64,000 nt of DNA from Hydractinia symbiolongicarpus (GCF_029227915.1 NC_079884.1:4094001-4158000); one strand, 5' to 3'. Shown: positions 48,484 through 62,819, counted from the stretch's first letter. Made by a program: numbers and translations. The notes: generated by a model not told the origin, from the letters alone.

Positions 48484-51400
48484 CTGCGATTTCCCGTAAA
48501 TCCCGGACTCGGCCCGTATAGTCAAAAGTATACAAAGAAAGTACCCAGGGAGTAAACGCATTTCCAGAACGATTTTTTAAATTATTTTTTTACCACTAAA
48601 ACGGATAAGACTTGTAGTTTTTTAAAAATGTTTTCATTTTTGCTGAGACGCTGAATAAAAGAAGTTTAATCGCCGGCAAACGAAAACCCGCGATTTCCCG
48701 TAAATCCCGGGCTTGGCCCGTATAGTCAAAAGTATACAAAGAAAGTACCCAGGGAGTAAACTCATTTCCCGAACGATTTTTTAAATTACTTTTTCACCAC
48801 TAAAACGCATGAGATTTGTAGTTTTCAAAAATATTTTCATTTTTGATGAGACGCTGAATAAAATCAGTTTAATCGCCGGCAAACGAAAACCTGCGATTTC
48901 CCTAAATCCCGGACTCGGCCCGTATAGTCAAAAGTATACAAAGAAAGTACCCAGGGAGTAAACTCATTTCCAGAACGATTTTTTAAATTATTTTTTCACC
49001 ACTAAAACGCATAAGACTTGTAGTTTTTAAAAATGTTTTCATTTTTGATGAGACGCTGAATAAAAGAAGTTTAATCGCCTGCAAACGAAAACCCGCGATT
49101 TCCCGTAAATCCCGGGCTTGGCCCGTATAGTCAAAAGTACACAAAGAAAGTACCCAGGAAGTAAACTCATTTCCCGAACGATTTTTTATATTATTTTTTT
49201 ACCACTAAACGCATGAGACTTTTAGTTTTCAAAAATATTTTCATATTTGATGGGACGCTGAATAAAAGAAGTATAATCGCCGGCAAACGAAAATCCGCGA
49301 TTTCCCGTAAATCCCGGACTCGGCCCGTATAGTCAAAAGTATACAAAGAAAGTACCCAGAGAGTAAACTCATTTCCCGAACGATTTTTTAAATTATTTTT
49401 TCACCACTAAAACGCATGATACTTGTAGTTTTCAAAAATGTTGTCATTTTGGATGAGACGCTTAATGAAAGAGGTTTAATCGCCGGCAAACGAAAAACTG
49501 CAATTTCCCGTAAATCCTGGACTCGGCCCGTATAGTCAAAATTATACAAAGAAAGTACCCAGGGAGTAAACTCATTTCCCAAACAATTTTTTAAATTATT
49601 ATTTCACCACTAAAACGCATGAGACTTGTAGTTTTCAAGAATGTTTTCATTTTTGATGAGACGCTGAATAAAAGCAGTTTAATTGCCGGCAAACGAAATC
49701 CCGCGAATTCCCGTAAATCCCGGGCTTGGCACGTATAGTCCAATGTATACAAAGAAAGTACCCTGTGAGTAAACTCATTTCCAGAACGATTTTTTAAATT
49801 ATTTTTTCACCACTAAAACGCATAAGACTTGTAGTTTATAAAAATGTTTTCATTTTTGATGAGACGCTGAATAAAAGAAGTTTAATCGCCGGCAAACGAA
49901 AACCCGCGATTTCCCGTAAATCCCGGGCTTGGCCCGTATAGTCAAAAGTATACAAAGAAAGTACCCAGGGAGTAAACTCATTTCCCGAAGGATTTTTTAA
50001 ATTATTTTTTCACCACTAAAACGCATGAGACTTGTAGTTTTCAAAAATGTTTTCATTTTTGATGAGACGCTGAAAAAAAGCAGTTTAATCGCCGGCAAAC
50101 GAAAACCTGCGATTTCCCTAAATCCCGGACTCGGCCCGTATAGTCAAAAATATACAAAGAAAGTACCCAGGGAGTAAACTCATTTCCAGAACGATTTTTT
50201 AAATTATTTTTTCGCCACTAAAACGCATAAGACTTGTAGTTTTTAAAAATGTTTTCATTTTTGATGAGACGCTGAATAAAAGCAGTTTAATCGCCGGCAA
50301 ACTAAAACCTGCGATTTCCCGTAAATCCCGGACTCGGCCCGTATAGTCAAAAGTATACAAAGAAAGTACCCAGGGAGTAAACTCATTTCCAGAACGATTT
50401 TTTAAATTATTTTTTTACCACTAAAACGGATAAGACTTGTAGTTTTTAAAAATGTTTTCATTTTTGATGAGACGCTGAATAAAAGAACTTTAATCGCCGG
50501 CAAACGAAAACCCGCGATTTCCCGTAAATCCCGGGCTTGGCCCGTATAGTCTAAAATATACAAAGAAAGTACCCAGGGAGTAAACTCATTTCCCGAACGA
50601 TTTTTTAAATTACTTTTTCACCACTAAAACGCATGAGACTTGTAGTTTTCAAAAATGTTTTCATTTTTGATGAGACGCTGAGTAGAAGAAGTTTAATCGC
50701 CGGCAAACGAAAACCTGCGATTTCCCGTAAATCCTTGACTCGACCCGTATAGTCAAAAGTATACAAAGAAAGTACCCAGGGAGTAAACTCATTTCCCAAA
50801 CGATTTTTTAAATTATTATTTCACCACTAAAACGCATGAGACTTGTAGTTTTCAAGAATATTTTCATTTTTGATGAGACGCTGAATAAAAGCAGTTTAAT
50901 CGCCGGCAAACTAAAACCTGCGATTTCCCGTAAATCCCGGACTCGGCCCGTATAGTCAAAAGTATACAAAGAAAGTACCTAGGGAGTAAACTCATTTCCA
51001 GAATGATTTTTTAAATTATTTTTTTACCACTAAAACGGATAAGACTTGTAGTTTTTAAAAATGTTTTCATTTTTGATGAGACGCTGAATAAAAGAAGTTT
51101 AATCGCCGGCAAACGAAAACCCGCGATTTCCCGTAAATCCCGGGCTTGGCCCGTATAGTCAAAAGTATACAAAGAAAGTACCCAGTGAGTAAACTCATTT
51201 CCCGAACGATTTTTTATATTATTTTTTTACCACTAAACGCATGAGACTTGTAGTTTTCAAAAATATTTTCATATTTGATGGGACGCTGAATAAAAGAAGT
51301 ATAATCGCCGGCAAACGAAAATCCGCGATTTCCCGTAAATCCCGGACTCGGCCCGTATAGTCAAAAGTATACAAAGAAAGTACCCAGGGAGTAAACTCAT

Positions 51401-52045
51401 TTCCCGAACGATTTTTTAAATTATTTTTTCACCACTAAAACGCATGAGACTTGTAGTTTTCAAAAATGTTTTCATTTTTGATGAGACGCTTAATGAAAGA
51501 GGTTTAATCGCCGGCAAACGAAATCCCACGTTTTCCCGTAAATCCGGGGCTTGGCCCGTATAGTCGAATGTATACAAAGAAAGTACCCAGGGAGTAAACT
51601 CATTTCCCAAACAATTTTTTAAATTATTATTTCACCACTAAAACGCATGAGAATTGTAGTTTTCAAGAATGTTTTCATTTTTGATGAGACGCTGAATAAA
51701 AGCAGTTTAATCGCCGGCAAACGAAAACCCGCGATTTCCCGTAAATCCCGGGCTTGGCACGTATAGTCGAATGTATACAAAGAAAGTACCCTGTGAGTAA
51801 ACTCATTTCCAGAACGATTTTTTAAATTATTTTTCCACCACTAAAACGCATAAGACTTGTAGTTTTTAAAAATGTTTTCATTTTTGATGAGACGCTGAAT
51901 AAAAGAAGTTTAATCGCCGGCAAACGAAAACCTGCAATTTCCCGTAAATCCCGGGCTTGGCCCGTATTGTCAAAAGTATACAAAGAAAGTACCCAGGGAG
52001 TAAACTCATTTCCCGAAGGGTTTTTTAAATTATTTTTTCAGCACT
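47867..52045 (-). repeat. 4.2-kb block (about 20.6 monomers), copy 1
   Basis: It is repeated at 53141-57320 with a constant offset of 5,274 bp (26 monomers less 4 bp). Only about a dozen base differences were noticed by eye over 4.2 kb, for example CCCGCGAATTCCC against CCCGCGATTTCCC and TTTCCCTAAATC against TTTCCCCAAATC. This is far fewer than between neighbouring monomers. Confidence 0.85.
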
Positions 52046-53059
52046 AAAACGGATAAGACTTGTAGTTTTTAAAAATGTTTTCATTTTTGATGAGACGCTG
52101 AATAAAAGAAGTTTAATCGCCGGCAAACGAAAACCCGCGATTTCCCGTAAATCCCGGGCTTGGCCCGTATAGTCAAAAGTATACAAAGAAAGTACCCAGG
52201 GAGTAAACTCATTTCCCGAACGATTTTTTATATTATTTTTTTACCACTAAACGCATGAGACTTGTAGTTTTCAAAAATATTTTCATATTTGATGGGACGC
52301 TGAATAAAAGAAGTATAATCGCCGGCAAACGAAAATCCGCGATTTCCCGTAAATCCCGGACTCGGCCCGTATAGTCAAAAGTATACAAAGAAAGTACCCA
52401 GGGAGTAAACTCATTTCCCGAACGATTTTTTAAATTATTTTTTCACCACTAAAACGCATGAGACTTGTAGTTTTCAAAAATGTTTTCATTTTTGATGAGA
52501 CGCTTAATGAAAGAGGTTTAATCGCCGGCAAACGAAATCCCACGTTTTCCCGTAAATCCGGGGCTTGGCCCGTATAGTCGAATGTATACAAAGAAAGTAC
52601 CCAGGGAGTAAACTCATTTCCCAAACAATTTTTTAAATTATTATTTCACCACTAAAACGCATGAGAATTGTAGTTTTCAAGAATGTTTTCATTTTTGATG
52701 AGACGCTGAATAAAAGCAGTTTAATCGCCGGCAAACGAAAACCCGCGATTTCCCGTAAATCCCGGGCTTGGCACGTATAGTCGAATGTATACAAAGAAAG
52801 TACCCTGTGAGTAAACTCATTTCCAGAACGATTTTTTAAATTATTTTTCCACCACTAAAACGCATAAGACTTGTAGTATTTAAAAATGTTTTCATTTTTG
52901 ATGAGACGCTGAATAAAAGAAGTTTAATCGCCGGCAAACGAAAACCTGCAATTTCCCGTAAATCCCGGGCTTGGCCCGTATTGTCAAAAGTATACAAAGA
53001 AAGTACCCAGGGAGTAAACTCATTTCCCGAAGGGTTTTTTAAATTATTTTTTCAGCACT
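51032..53059 (-). repeat. Tandem 5-monomer duplication (1,014 bp x 2)
   Basis: Copy A is 51032-52045 and copy B 52046-53059. Both contain TTTATATTATTTTTTTACC, CATATTTGATGGGACG, GAAGTATAATCG, AAATCCCACGTTTTCCC, AATCCGGGGC, ATGAGAATTG and CGTATTGTC. Differences are few (for example TAGTTTTTAAA against TAGTATTTAAA and AGTGAGTAAAC against AGGGAGTAAAC). A third copy lies at about 56306-57320 through the 5,274-bp duplication. Confidence 0.85.
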
Positions 53060-53140
53060 AAAACGCATGAGACTTGTAGTTTTCAAAAATGTTTTCATTT
53101 TTGATGAGACGCTGAAAAAAAGCAGTTTAATCGCCGGAAA

Positions 53141-56100
53141 ACGAAAACCTGCGATTTCCCGTAAATCCCGTACTCGGACCGTATAGTCAAAAGTATACAA
53201 AGAAAGTACCCAGGGAGTAAACTCATTTCCCAAACGATTTTTTAAATTATTATTTCACCACTAAAGCCCATGAGACTTGTAGTTTTTAAAAATGTTTTCA
53301 TTTTTAATGAGACGCTGAATAAAAGAAGTTTAATTGCCGGCAAACGAAAACCCGCAATTTCCCGTAAATCCCGGTCTCGGCCCGTATAGTCGAATGTATA
53401 CAAAGAAAGTACCCAGGGAGTAAACTCATTTCCCGAACGATTTTTTAAATTTTTTTTTCACCACTAAAACGCATGAGACTTGTAGTTTTCACAAATGTTT
53501 TCATTTTTGATGAGACGCTTAATGAAAGAGGTTTAATCGCCGGAAAACGAAAACCCGCGATTTCCCGTAAATCCCGGGCTTGGCCCGTATAGTCGAATAT
53601 ATACAAAGAAAGTACCCTGTGAGTAAACTCATTTCCAGAACGATTTTTTAAATTATTTTTTCACCACTAAAACGCATAAGACTTGTAGTTTTCAATAATT
53701 TTTTCATCTTTGATGAGACGCTGAATAAAAGCAGTTTAATCGCCGGCAAACGAAAACCTGCGATTTCCCGTAAATCCCGGACTCGGCCCGTATAGTCAAA
53801 AGTATACAAAGAAAGTACCCAGGGAGTAAACGCATTTCCAGAACGATTTTTTAAATTATTTTTTTACCACTAAAACGGATAAGACTTGTAGTTTTTTAAA
53901 AATGTTTTCATTTTTGCTGAGACGCTGAATAAAAGAAGTTTAATCGCCGGCAAACGAAAACCCGCGATTTCCCGTAAATCCCGGGCTTGGCCCGTATAGT
54001 CAAAAGTATACAAAGAAAGTACCCAGGAAGTAAAGTCATTTCCCGAACGATTTTTTAAATTACTTTTTCACCACTAAAACGCATGAGATTTGTAGTTTTC
54101 AAAAATATTTTCATTTTTGATGAGACGCTGAATAAAATCAGTTTAATCGCCGGCAAACGAAAACCTGCGATTTCCCTAAATCCCGGACTCGGCCCGTATA
54201 GTCAAAAGTATACAAAGAAAGTACCCAGGGAGTAAACTCATTTCCAGAACGATTTTTTAAATTATTTTTTCACCACTAAAACGCATAAGACTTGTAGTTT
54301 TTAAAAATGTTTTCATTTTTGATGAGACGCTGAATAAAAGAAGTTTAATCGCCGGCAAACGAAAACCCGCGATTTCCCGTAAATCCCGGGCTTGGCCCGT
54401 ATAGTCAAAAGTACACAAAGAAAGTACCCAGGAAGTAAACTCATTTCCCGAACGATTTTTTATATTATTTTTTTACCACTAAACGCATGAGACTTTTAGT
54501 TTTCAAAAATATTTTCATATTTGATGGGACGCTGAATAAAAGAAGTATAATCGCCGGCAAACGAAAATCCGCGATTTCCCGTAAATCCCGGACTCGGCCC
54601 GTATAGTCAAAAGTATACAAAGAAAGTACCCAGAGAGTAAACTCATTTCCCGAACGATTTTTTAAATTATTTTTTCACCACTAAAACGCATGATACTTGT
54701 AGTTTTCAAAAATGTTGTCATTTTGGATGAGACGCTTAATGAAAGAGGTTTAATCGCCGGCAAACGAAAAACTGCAATTTCCCGTAAATCCTGGACTCGG
54801 CCCGTATAGTCAAAATTATACAAAGAAAGTACCCAGGGAGTAAACTCATTTCCCAAACAATTTTTTAAATTATTATTTCACCACTAAAACGCATGAGACT
54901 TGTAGTTTTCAAGAATGTTTTCATTTTTGATGAGACGCTGAATAAAAGCAGTTTAATTGCCGGCAAACGAAATCCCGCGATTTCCCGTAAATCCCGGGCT
55001 TGGCACGTATAGTCCAATGTATACAAAGAAAGTACCCTGTGAGTAAACTCATTTCCAGAACGATTTTTTAAATTATTTTTTCACCACTAAAACGCATAAG
55101 ACTTGTAGTTTATAAAAATGTTTTCATTTTTGATGAGACGCTGAATAAAAGAAGTTTAATCGCCGGCAAACGAAAACCCGCGATTTCCCGTAAATCCCGG
55201 GCTTGGCCCGTATAGTCAAAAGTATACAAAGAAAGTACCCAGGGAGTAAACTCATTTCCCGAAGGATTTTTTAAATTATTTTTTCACCACTAAAACGCAT
55301 GAGACTTGTAGTTTTCAAAAATGTTTTCATTTTTGATGAGACGCTGAAAAAAAGCAGTTTAATCGCCGGCAAACGAAAACCTGCGATTTCCCCAAATCCC
55401 GGACTCGGCCCGTATAGTCAAAAATATACAAAGAAAGTATCCAGGGAGTAAACTCATTTCCAGAACGATTTTTTAAATTATTTTTTCGCCACTAAAACGC
55501 ATAAGACTTGTAGTTTTTAAAAATGTTTTCATTTTTGATGAGACGCTGAATAAAAGCAGTTTAATCGCCGGCAAACTAAAACCTGCGATTTCCCGTAAAT
55601 CCCGGACTCGGCCCGTATAGTCAAAAGTATACAAAGAAAGTACCCAGGGAGTAAACTCATTTCCAGAACGATTTTTTAAATTATTTTTTTACCACTAAAA
55701 CGGATAAGACTTGTAGTTTTTAAAAATGTTTTCATTTTTGATGAGACGCTGAATAAAAGAACTTTAATCGCCGGCAAACGAAAACCCGCGATTTCCCGTA
55801 AATCCCGGGCTTGGCCCGTATAGTCTAAAATATACAAAGAAAGTACCCAGGGAGTAAACTCATTTCCCGAACGATTTTTTAAATTACTTTTTCACCACTA
55901 AAACGCATGAGACTTGTAGTTTTCAAAAATGTTTTCATTTTTGATGAGACGCTGAGTAGAAGAAGTTTAATCGCCGGCAAACGAAAACCTGCGATTTCCC
56001 GTAAATCCTTGACTCGACCCGTATAGTCAAAAGTATACAAAGAAAGTACCCAGGGAGTAAACTCATTTCCCAAACGATTTTTTAAATTATTATTTCACCA

Positions 56101-57320
56101 CTAAAACGCATGAGACTTGTAGTTTTCAAGAATATTTTCATTTTTGATGAGACGCTGAATAAAAGCAGTTTAATCGCCGGCAAACTAAAACCTGCGATTT
56201 CCCGTAAATCCCGGACTCGGCCCGTATAGTCAAAAGTATACAAAGAAAGTACCTAGGGAGTAAACTCATTTCCAGAATGATTTTTTAAATTATTTTTTTA
56301 CCACTAAAACGGATAAGACTTGTAGTTTTTAAAAATGTTTTCATTTTTGATGAGACGCTGAATAAAAGAAGTTTAATCGCCGGCAAACGAAAACCCGCGA
56401 TTTCCCGTAAATCCCGGGCTTGGCCCGTATAGTCAAAAGTATACAAAGAAAGTACCCAGGGAGTAAACTCATTTCCCGAACGATTTTTTATATTATTTTT
56501 TTAACACTAAACGCATGAGACTTGTAGTTTTCAAAAATATTTTCATATTTGATGGGACGCTGAATAAAAGAAGTATAATCGCCGGCAAACGAAAATCCGC
56601 GATTTCCCGTAAATCCCGGACTCGGCCCGTATAGTCAAAAGTATACAAAGAAAGTACCCAGGGAGTAAACTCATTTCCCGAACGATTTTTTAAATTATTT
56701 TTTCACCACTAAAACGCATGAGACTTGTAGTTTTCAAAAATGTTTTCATTTTTGATGAGACGCTTAATGAAAGAGGTTTAATCGCCGGCAAACGAAATCC
56801 CACGTTTTCCCGTAAATCCGGGGCTTGGCCCGTATAGTCGAATGTATACAAAGAAAGTACCCAGGGAGTAAACTCATTTCCCAAACAATTTTTTAAATTA
56901 TTATTTCACCACTAAAACGCATGAGAATTGTAGTTTTCAAGAATGTTTTCATTTTTGATGAGACGCTGAATAAAAGCAGTTTAATCGCCGGCAAACGAAA
57001 ACCCGCGATTTCCCGTAAATCCCGGGCTTGGCACGTATAGTCGAATGTATACAAAGAAAGTACCCTGTGAGTAAACTCATTTCCAGAACGATTTTTTAAA
57101 TTATTTTTCCACCACTAAAACGCATAAGACTTGTAGTTTTTAAAAATGTTTTCATTTTTGATGAGACGCTGAATAAAAGAAGTTTAATCGCCGGCAAACG
57201 AAAACCTGCAATTTCCCGTAAATCCCGGGCTTGGCCCGTATTGTCAAAAGTATACAAAGAAAGTACCCAGGGAGTAAACTCATTTCCCGAAGGGTTTTTT
57301 AAATTATTTTTTCAGCACTA
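53141..57320 (-). repeat. 4.2-kb block, copy 2
   Basis: Partner of 47867-52045. Both ends fall inside monomers: upstream, GCTGAAAAAAAGCAG with CGGAAAACG meets GCTGAATAAAAGAAG with CGGCAAACG; downstream, ACGCATGAG meets ACGGATAAG. The upstream junction near 53.1 kb also borders the end of the 1,014-bp tandem duplication. Confidence 0.85.
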
Positions 57321-59529
57321 AAACGCATGAGACTTGTAGTTTTCAAAAATGTTTTCATTTTTGATGAGACGCTGAAAAAAAGCAGTTTAATCGCCGGAAA
57401 ACGAAAACCTGCGATTTCCCTAAATCCCGGACTCGGCCCGTATAGTCAAAAGTATACAAAGAAAGTACCCAGGGAGTAAACTCATTTCCAGAACGATTTT
57501 TTAAATTATTTTTTCACCACTAAAACGCATAAGACTTGTAGTTTTTAAAAATGTTTTCATTTTTGATGAGACGCTGAATAAAAGAAGTTTAATCGCCGGC
57601 AAACGAAAACCCGCGATTTCTTGTTAATCCCGGGCTTGTCCCGTATAGTCAAAAGTATACAAAGAAAGTACCCAGGGAGTAAACTCATTTTCCGAACGAT
57701 TTTTTAAATTATTTTTTCACCACTAAGACGCATGAGACATGTAGTTTTCAAAAATGTTTTCATTTTTGATGCGACGCTGAATAAAAGCAGTTTAATCGCC
57801 GGCAAACGAAAACCTGCGATTTCCCGTAAATCCCGGACTCGGCCCGTATAGTCAAAAGTATACAAAGAAAGTACCCAGGGAGTAAACTCATTTCCAGAAC
57901 GATTTTTTAAATAATTTTTACACCACTAAAACGCATAAGACTTGTAGTTTTTAAAAATGTTTTCATTTTTGATGAGACGCTGAATAAAAGAAGTTTAATC
58001 TCCGGCAAACGAAAACCCGCGATTTCCCGTAAATCCCGGGCTTGGCCCGTATAGTCAAAAATATACAAAGAAAGTATCCAGGGAGTAAACTCATTTCCCG
58101 AAAGTTTTTTTAAAATACTTTTTCACCACTAAAACGCATGAGACTTGTAGTTTTCAAAAATGTTTTCATTTTTGATGAGACCCTGAATAAAAGAAGTTTA
58201 ATCGCCGGCAAACGAAAACCTGCGATTTCCCGTAAATCCTGGACTCGACCCGTATAGTCAAAAGTATACAAAGAAAGTACCCAGGGAGTAAACTCATTTC
58301 CCAAACGATTTTTTAAATTATTATTTCACCACTAAAACGCATGAGACTTGTAGTTTTCAAAAATATTTTCATTTTTGATGAGACGCTGAATAAACGCAGT
58401 TTAATCGCCGGCAAACTAAAACCTGTGATTTCCCGTAAATCCCGGACTCGGCCCGTATAGCCAAAAGTATACAAAGAAAGTACCCAGGGAGTAAACTCAT
58501 TTCCAGAACGATTTTTTAAATTATTTTTTTACCACTAAAACGGATAAGACTTGTAGTTTTTAAAAATGTTTTCATTTTTGATGAGACGCTGAATAAAAGA
58601 ACTTTAATCGCCGGCAAACGAAAACCCGCGATTTCCCGTAAATCCCGGGCTTGGCCCGTATAGTCTAAAATATACAAAGAAAGTACCCAGGGAGTAAACT
58701 CATTTCCCGAACGATTTTTTAAATTACTTTTTCACCACTAAAACGCATGAGACTTGTAGTTTTCAAAAATGTTTTCATTTTTGATGAGACGCTGAGTAAA
58801 AGAAGTTTAATCGCCGGCAAACGAAAACCTGCGATTTCCCGTAAATCCTTGACTCGACCCGTATAGTCAAAAGTATACAAAGAAAGTACCCAGGGAGTAA
58901 ACTCATTTCCCAAACGATTTTTTAAATTATTATTTCACCACTAAAACGCATGAGACTTGTAGTTTTCAAGAATATTTTCATTTTTGATGAGACGCTGAAT
59001 AAAAGCAGTTTAATCGCCGGCAAACTAAAACCTGCGATTTCCCGTAAATCCCGGACTCGGCCCGTATAGTCAAAAGTATACAAAGAAAGTACCCAGGGAG
59101 TAAACTGATTTCCAGAATGATTTTTTAAATTATTTTTTTACCACTAAAACGGATAAGACTTGTAGTTTTTAAAAATGTTTTCATTTTTGATGAGACGCTG
59201 AATAAAAGAAGTTTAATCGCCGGCAAACGAAAACCCGCGATTTCCCGTAAATCCCGGGCTTGGCCCGTATAGTCAAAAGTATACAAAGAAAGTACCCAGG
59301 GAGTAAACTCATTTCCCGAACGATTTTTTAAATTATTTTTTTACCACTAAACGCATGAGACTTGTAGTTTTCAAAAATATTTTCATATTTGATGGGACGC
59401 TGAATAAAAGAAGTATAATCGCCGGCAAACAAAAATCCGCGATTTCCCGTAAATCCCGGACTCGGCCCGTATAGTCAAAAGTATACAAAGAAAGTACCCA
59501 GGGAGTAAACTCATTTCTCGAACGATTTT
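57321..59529 (-). repeat. Minus-array stretch with units reused at the window end
   Basis: About 11 monomers. Landmarks include GATTTCTTGTTAATCCC at 57618, GATGCGACGC near 57770, GAGACCCTGAAT near 58179 and AATCCTTGACTCGACCC near 58846. The landmarks at 57618 and 57770 recur 5,216 bp later. Those from about 58.0 kb recur 5,013 bp later, one monomer less. Confidence 0.75.
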
Positions 59530-60097
59530 TTAAATTATTTTTTCACCACTAAAACGCATGAGACTTGTAGTTTTTAAAAATGTTTTCATTTTTGATGAGA
59601 CGCTTAATGAAAGAGGTTTAATCGCCGGCAAACGAAATCCCACGTTTTCCCGTAAATCCGGGGCTTGGCCCGTATAGTCGAATGTATACAAAGAAAGTTC
59701 CCAGGGAGTAAACTCATTTCCCAAACAATTTTTTAAATTATTATTTCACCACTAAAACGCATGAGACTTGTAGTTTTCAAGAATGTTTTCATTTTTGATG
59801 AGACGCTGAATAAAAGCAGTTTAATCGCCGGCAAACGAAAACCCGCGATTTCCCGTAAATCCCGGGCTTGGCACGTATAGTCGAATGTATACAAAGAAAG
59901 TACCCTGTGAGTAAACTCATTTCCAGAACGATTTTTTAAATTATTTTTTCACCACTAAAACGCATAAGACTTGTAGTTTTTAAAAATGTTTTCATTTTTG
60001 ATGACACGCTGAATAAAAGAAGTTTATTCGCCGGCAAACGAAAACCCGCGATTTCTTGTTAATCCCGGGCTTGGCCCGTATAGTCAAAAGTATACAA

Positions 60098-60170
60098 AGA
60101 AAGTACCCAGGGAGTAAACTCATTTTCCGTAAATCCTGGACTCGACCCGTATAGTCAAAAGTATACAAAG
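60098..60170 (-). repeat. 71-bp truncated monomer, copy A
   Basis: CTCATTTTCCG is joined directly to TAAATCCTGGACTCG at 60127-60130. In intact units these segments are separated by the A-tract half of the monomer, so about 132 bp are missing. CCG is common to both sides of the break, suggesting microhomology. What remains is the GC-richer part with two CCCG motifs and GTATAC. Confidence 0.85.
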
Positions 60171-61183
60171 AAAGTACCCAGGGAGTAAACTCATTTCCCA
60201 AACGATTTTTTAAATTATTATTTCACCACTAAAACGCATGAGACTTGTAGTTTTCAAAAATATTTTCATTTTTGATGAGACGCTGAATAAAAGCAGTTTA
60301 ATCGCCGGCAAACTAAAACCTGCGATTTCCCGTAAATCCCGGACTCGGCCCGTATAGTCAAAAGTATACAAAGAAAGTACCCAGGGAGTAAACTCATTTC
60401 CAGAACGATTTTTTAAATTATTTTTTTACCACTAAAACGGATAAGACTTGTAGTTTTTAAAAATGTTTTCATTTTTGATGAGACGCTGAATAAAAGAACT
60501 TTAATCGCCGGCAAACGAAAACCCGCGATTTCCCGTAAATCCCGGGCTTGGCCCGCATAGTCTAAAATATACAAAGAAAGTACCCAGGGAGTAAACTCAT
60601 TTCCCGAACGATTTTTTAAATTATTTTTTCACCACTAAAACGCATGAGACTTGTAGTTTTTAAAAATGTTTTCATTTTTGATGAGACGCTTAATGAAAGA
60701 GGTTTAATCGCCGGCAAACGAAATCCCACGTTTTCCCGTAAATCCGGGGCTTGGCCCGTATAGTCGAATGTATACAAAGAAAGTTCCCAGGGAGTAAACT
60801 CATTTCCCAAACAATTTTTTAAATTATTATTTCACCACTAAAACGCATGAGACTTGTAGTTTTCAAGAATGTTTTCATTTTTGATGAGACGCTGAATAAA
60901 AGCAGTTTAATCGCCGGCAAACGAAAACCCGCGATTTCCCGTAAATCCCGGGCTTGGCACGTATAGTCGAATGTATACAAAGAAAGTACCCTGTGAGTAA
61001 ACTCATTTCCAGAACGATTTTTTAAATTATTTTTTCACCACTAAAACGCATAAGACTTGTAGTTTTTAAAAATGTTTTCATTTTTGATGACACGCTGAAT
61101 AAAAGAAGTTTATTCGCCGGCAAACGAAAACCCGCGATTTCTTGTTAATCCCGGGCTTGGCCCGTATAGTCAAAAGTATACAA

Positions 61184-61256
61184 AGAAAGTACCCAGGGAG
61201 TAAACTCATTTTCCGTAAATCCTGGACTCGACCCGTATAGTCAAAAGTATACAAAG
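61184..61256 (-). repeat. 71-bp truncated monomer, copy B
   Basis: The same fused junction occurs at 61213-61216, exactly 1,086 bp after copy A and with the same flanks. The deletion therefore preceded the duplication. Confidence 0.85.
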
Positions 61257-62819
61257 AAAGTACCCAGGGAGTAAACTCATTTCCCAAACGATTTTTTAAA
61301 TTATTATTTCACCACTAAAACGCATGAGACTTGTAGTTTTCAAAAATATTTTCATTTTTGATGAGACGCTGAATAAAAGCAGTTTAATCGCCGGCAAACT
61401 AAAACCTGCGATTTCCCGTAAATCCCGGACTCGGCCCGTATAGTCAAAAGTATACAAAGAAAGTACCCAGGGAGTAAACTCATTTCCAGAACGATTTTTT
61501 AAATTATTTTTTTACCACTAAAACGGATAAGACTTGTAGTTTTTAAAAATGTTTTCATTTTTGATGAGACGCTGAATAAAAGAACTTTAATCGCCGGCAA
61601 ACGAAAACCCGCGATTTCCCGTAAATCCCGGGCTTGGCCCGCATAGTCTAAAATATACAAAGAAAGTACCCAGGGAGTAAACTCATTTCCCGAACGATTT
61701 TTTAAATTACTTTTTCACCACTAAAACGCATGAGACTTGTAGTTTTCAAAAATGTTTTCATTTTTGATGAGACGCTGAGTAAAAGAAGTTTAATCGCCGG
61801 CAAACGAAAACCTGCGATTTCCCGTAAATCCTTGACTCGACCCGTATAGTCAAAAGTATACAAAGAAAGTACCCAGGGAGTAAACTCATTTCCCAAACGA
61901 TTTTTTAAATTATTATTTCACCACTAAAACGCATGAGACTTGTAGTTTTCAAGAATATTTTCATTTTTGATGAGACGCTGAATAAAAGCAGTTTAATCGC
62001 CGGCAAACTAAAACCTGCGATTTCCCGTAAATCCCGGACTCGGCCCGTATAGTCAAAAGTATACAAAGAAAGTACCCAGGGAGTAAACTCATTTCCAGAA
62101 TGATTTTTTAAATTATTTTTTTACCACTAAAACGGATAAGACTTGTAGTTTTTAAAAATGTCTTCATTTTTGATGAGACGCTGAATAAAAGAAGTTTAAT
62201 CGCCGGCAAACGAAAACCAGCGATTTCCCGTAAATCCCGGGCTTGGCCCGTATAGTCAAAAGTATACAAAGAAAGTACCCAGGGAGTAAACTCATTTCCC
62301 GAACGATTTTTTAAATTATTTTTTCACCACTAAAACGCATGAGACTTGTAGTTTTCAAAAATGTTTTCATTTTTGATGAGACGCTTAATGAAAGAGGTTT
62401 AATCGCCGGCAAACGAAATCCCACGTTTTCCCGTAAATCCGGGGCTTGGCCCGTATAGTCGAATGTATACAAAGAAAGTTCCCAGGGAGTAAACTCATTT
62501 CCCAAACAATTTTTTAAATTATTATTTCACCACTAAAACGCATGAGACTTGTAGTTTTCAAGAATGTTTTCATTTTTGATGAGACGCTGAATAAAAGCAG
62601 TTTAATCGCCGGCAAACGAAAACCCGCGATTTCCCGTAAATCCCGGGCTTGGCACGTATAGTCGAATGTATACAAAGAAAGTACCCTGTGAGTAAACTCA
62701 TTTCCAGAACGATTTTTTAAATTATTTTTTCACCACTAAAACGCATAAGACTTGTAGTTTTTAAAAATGTTTTCATTTTTGATGAGACGCTGAATAAAAG
62801 AAGTTTAATCGCCGGCAAA

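Larger units (their letters stand above)
59530..61701 (-). repeat. Tandem 1,086-bp duplication containing a truncated monomer
   Basis: Copy A is about 59530-60615 and copy B about 60616-61701. The period 1,086 is not a multiple of 203: it equals 6 x 203 minus 132, because each copy holds one monomer lacking 132 bp. Shared variants include AAAGTTCCCAGGG, GATGACACGC, TTTATTCGCC and TCTTGTTAATCCC. Confidence 0.9.
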
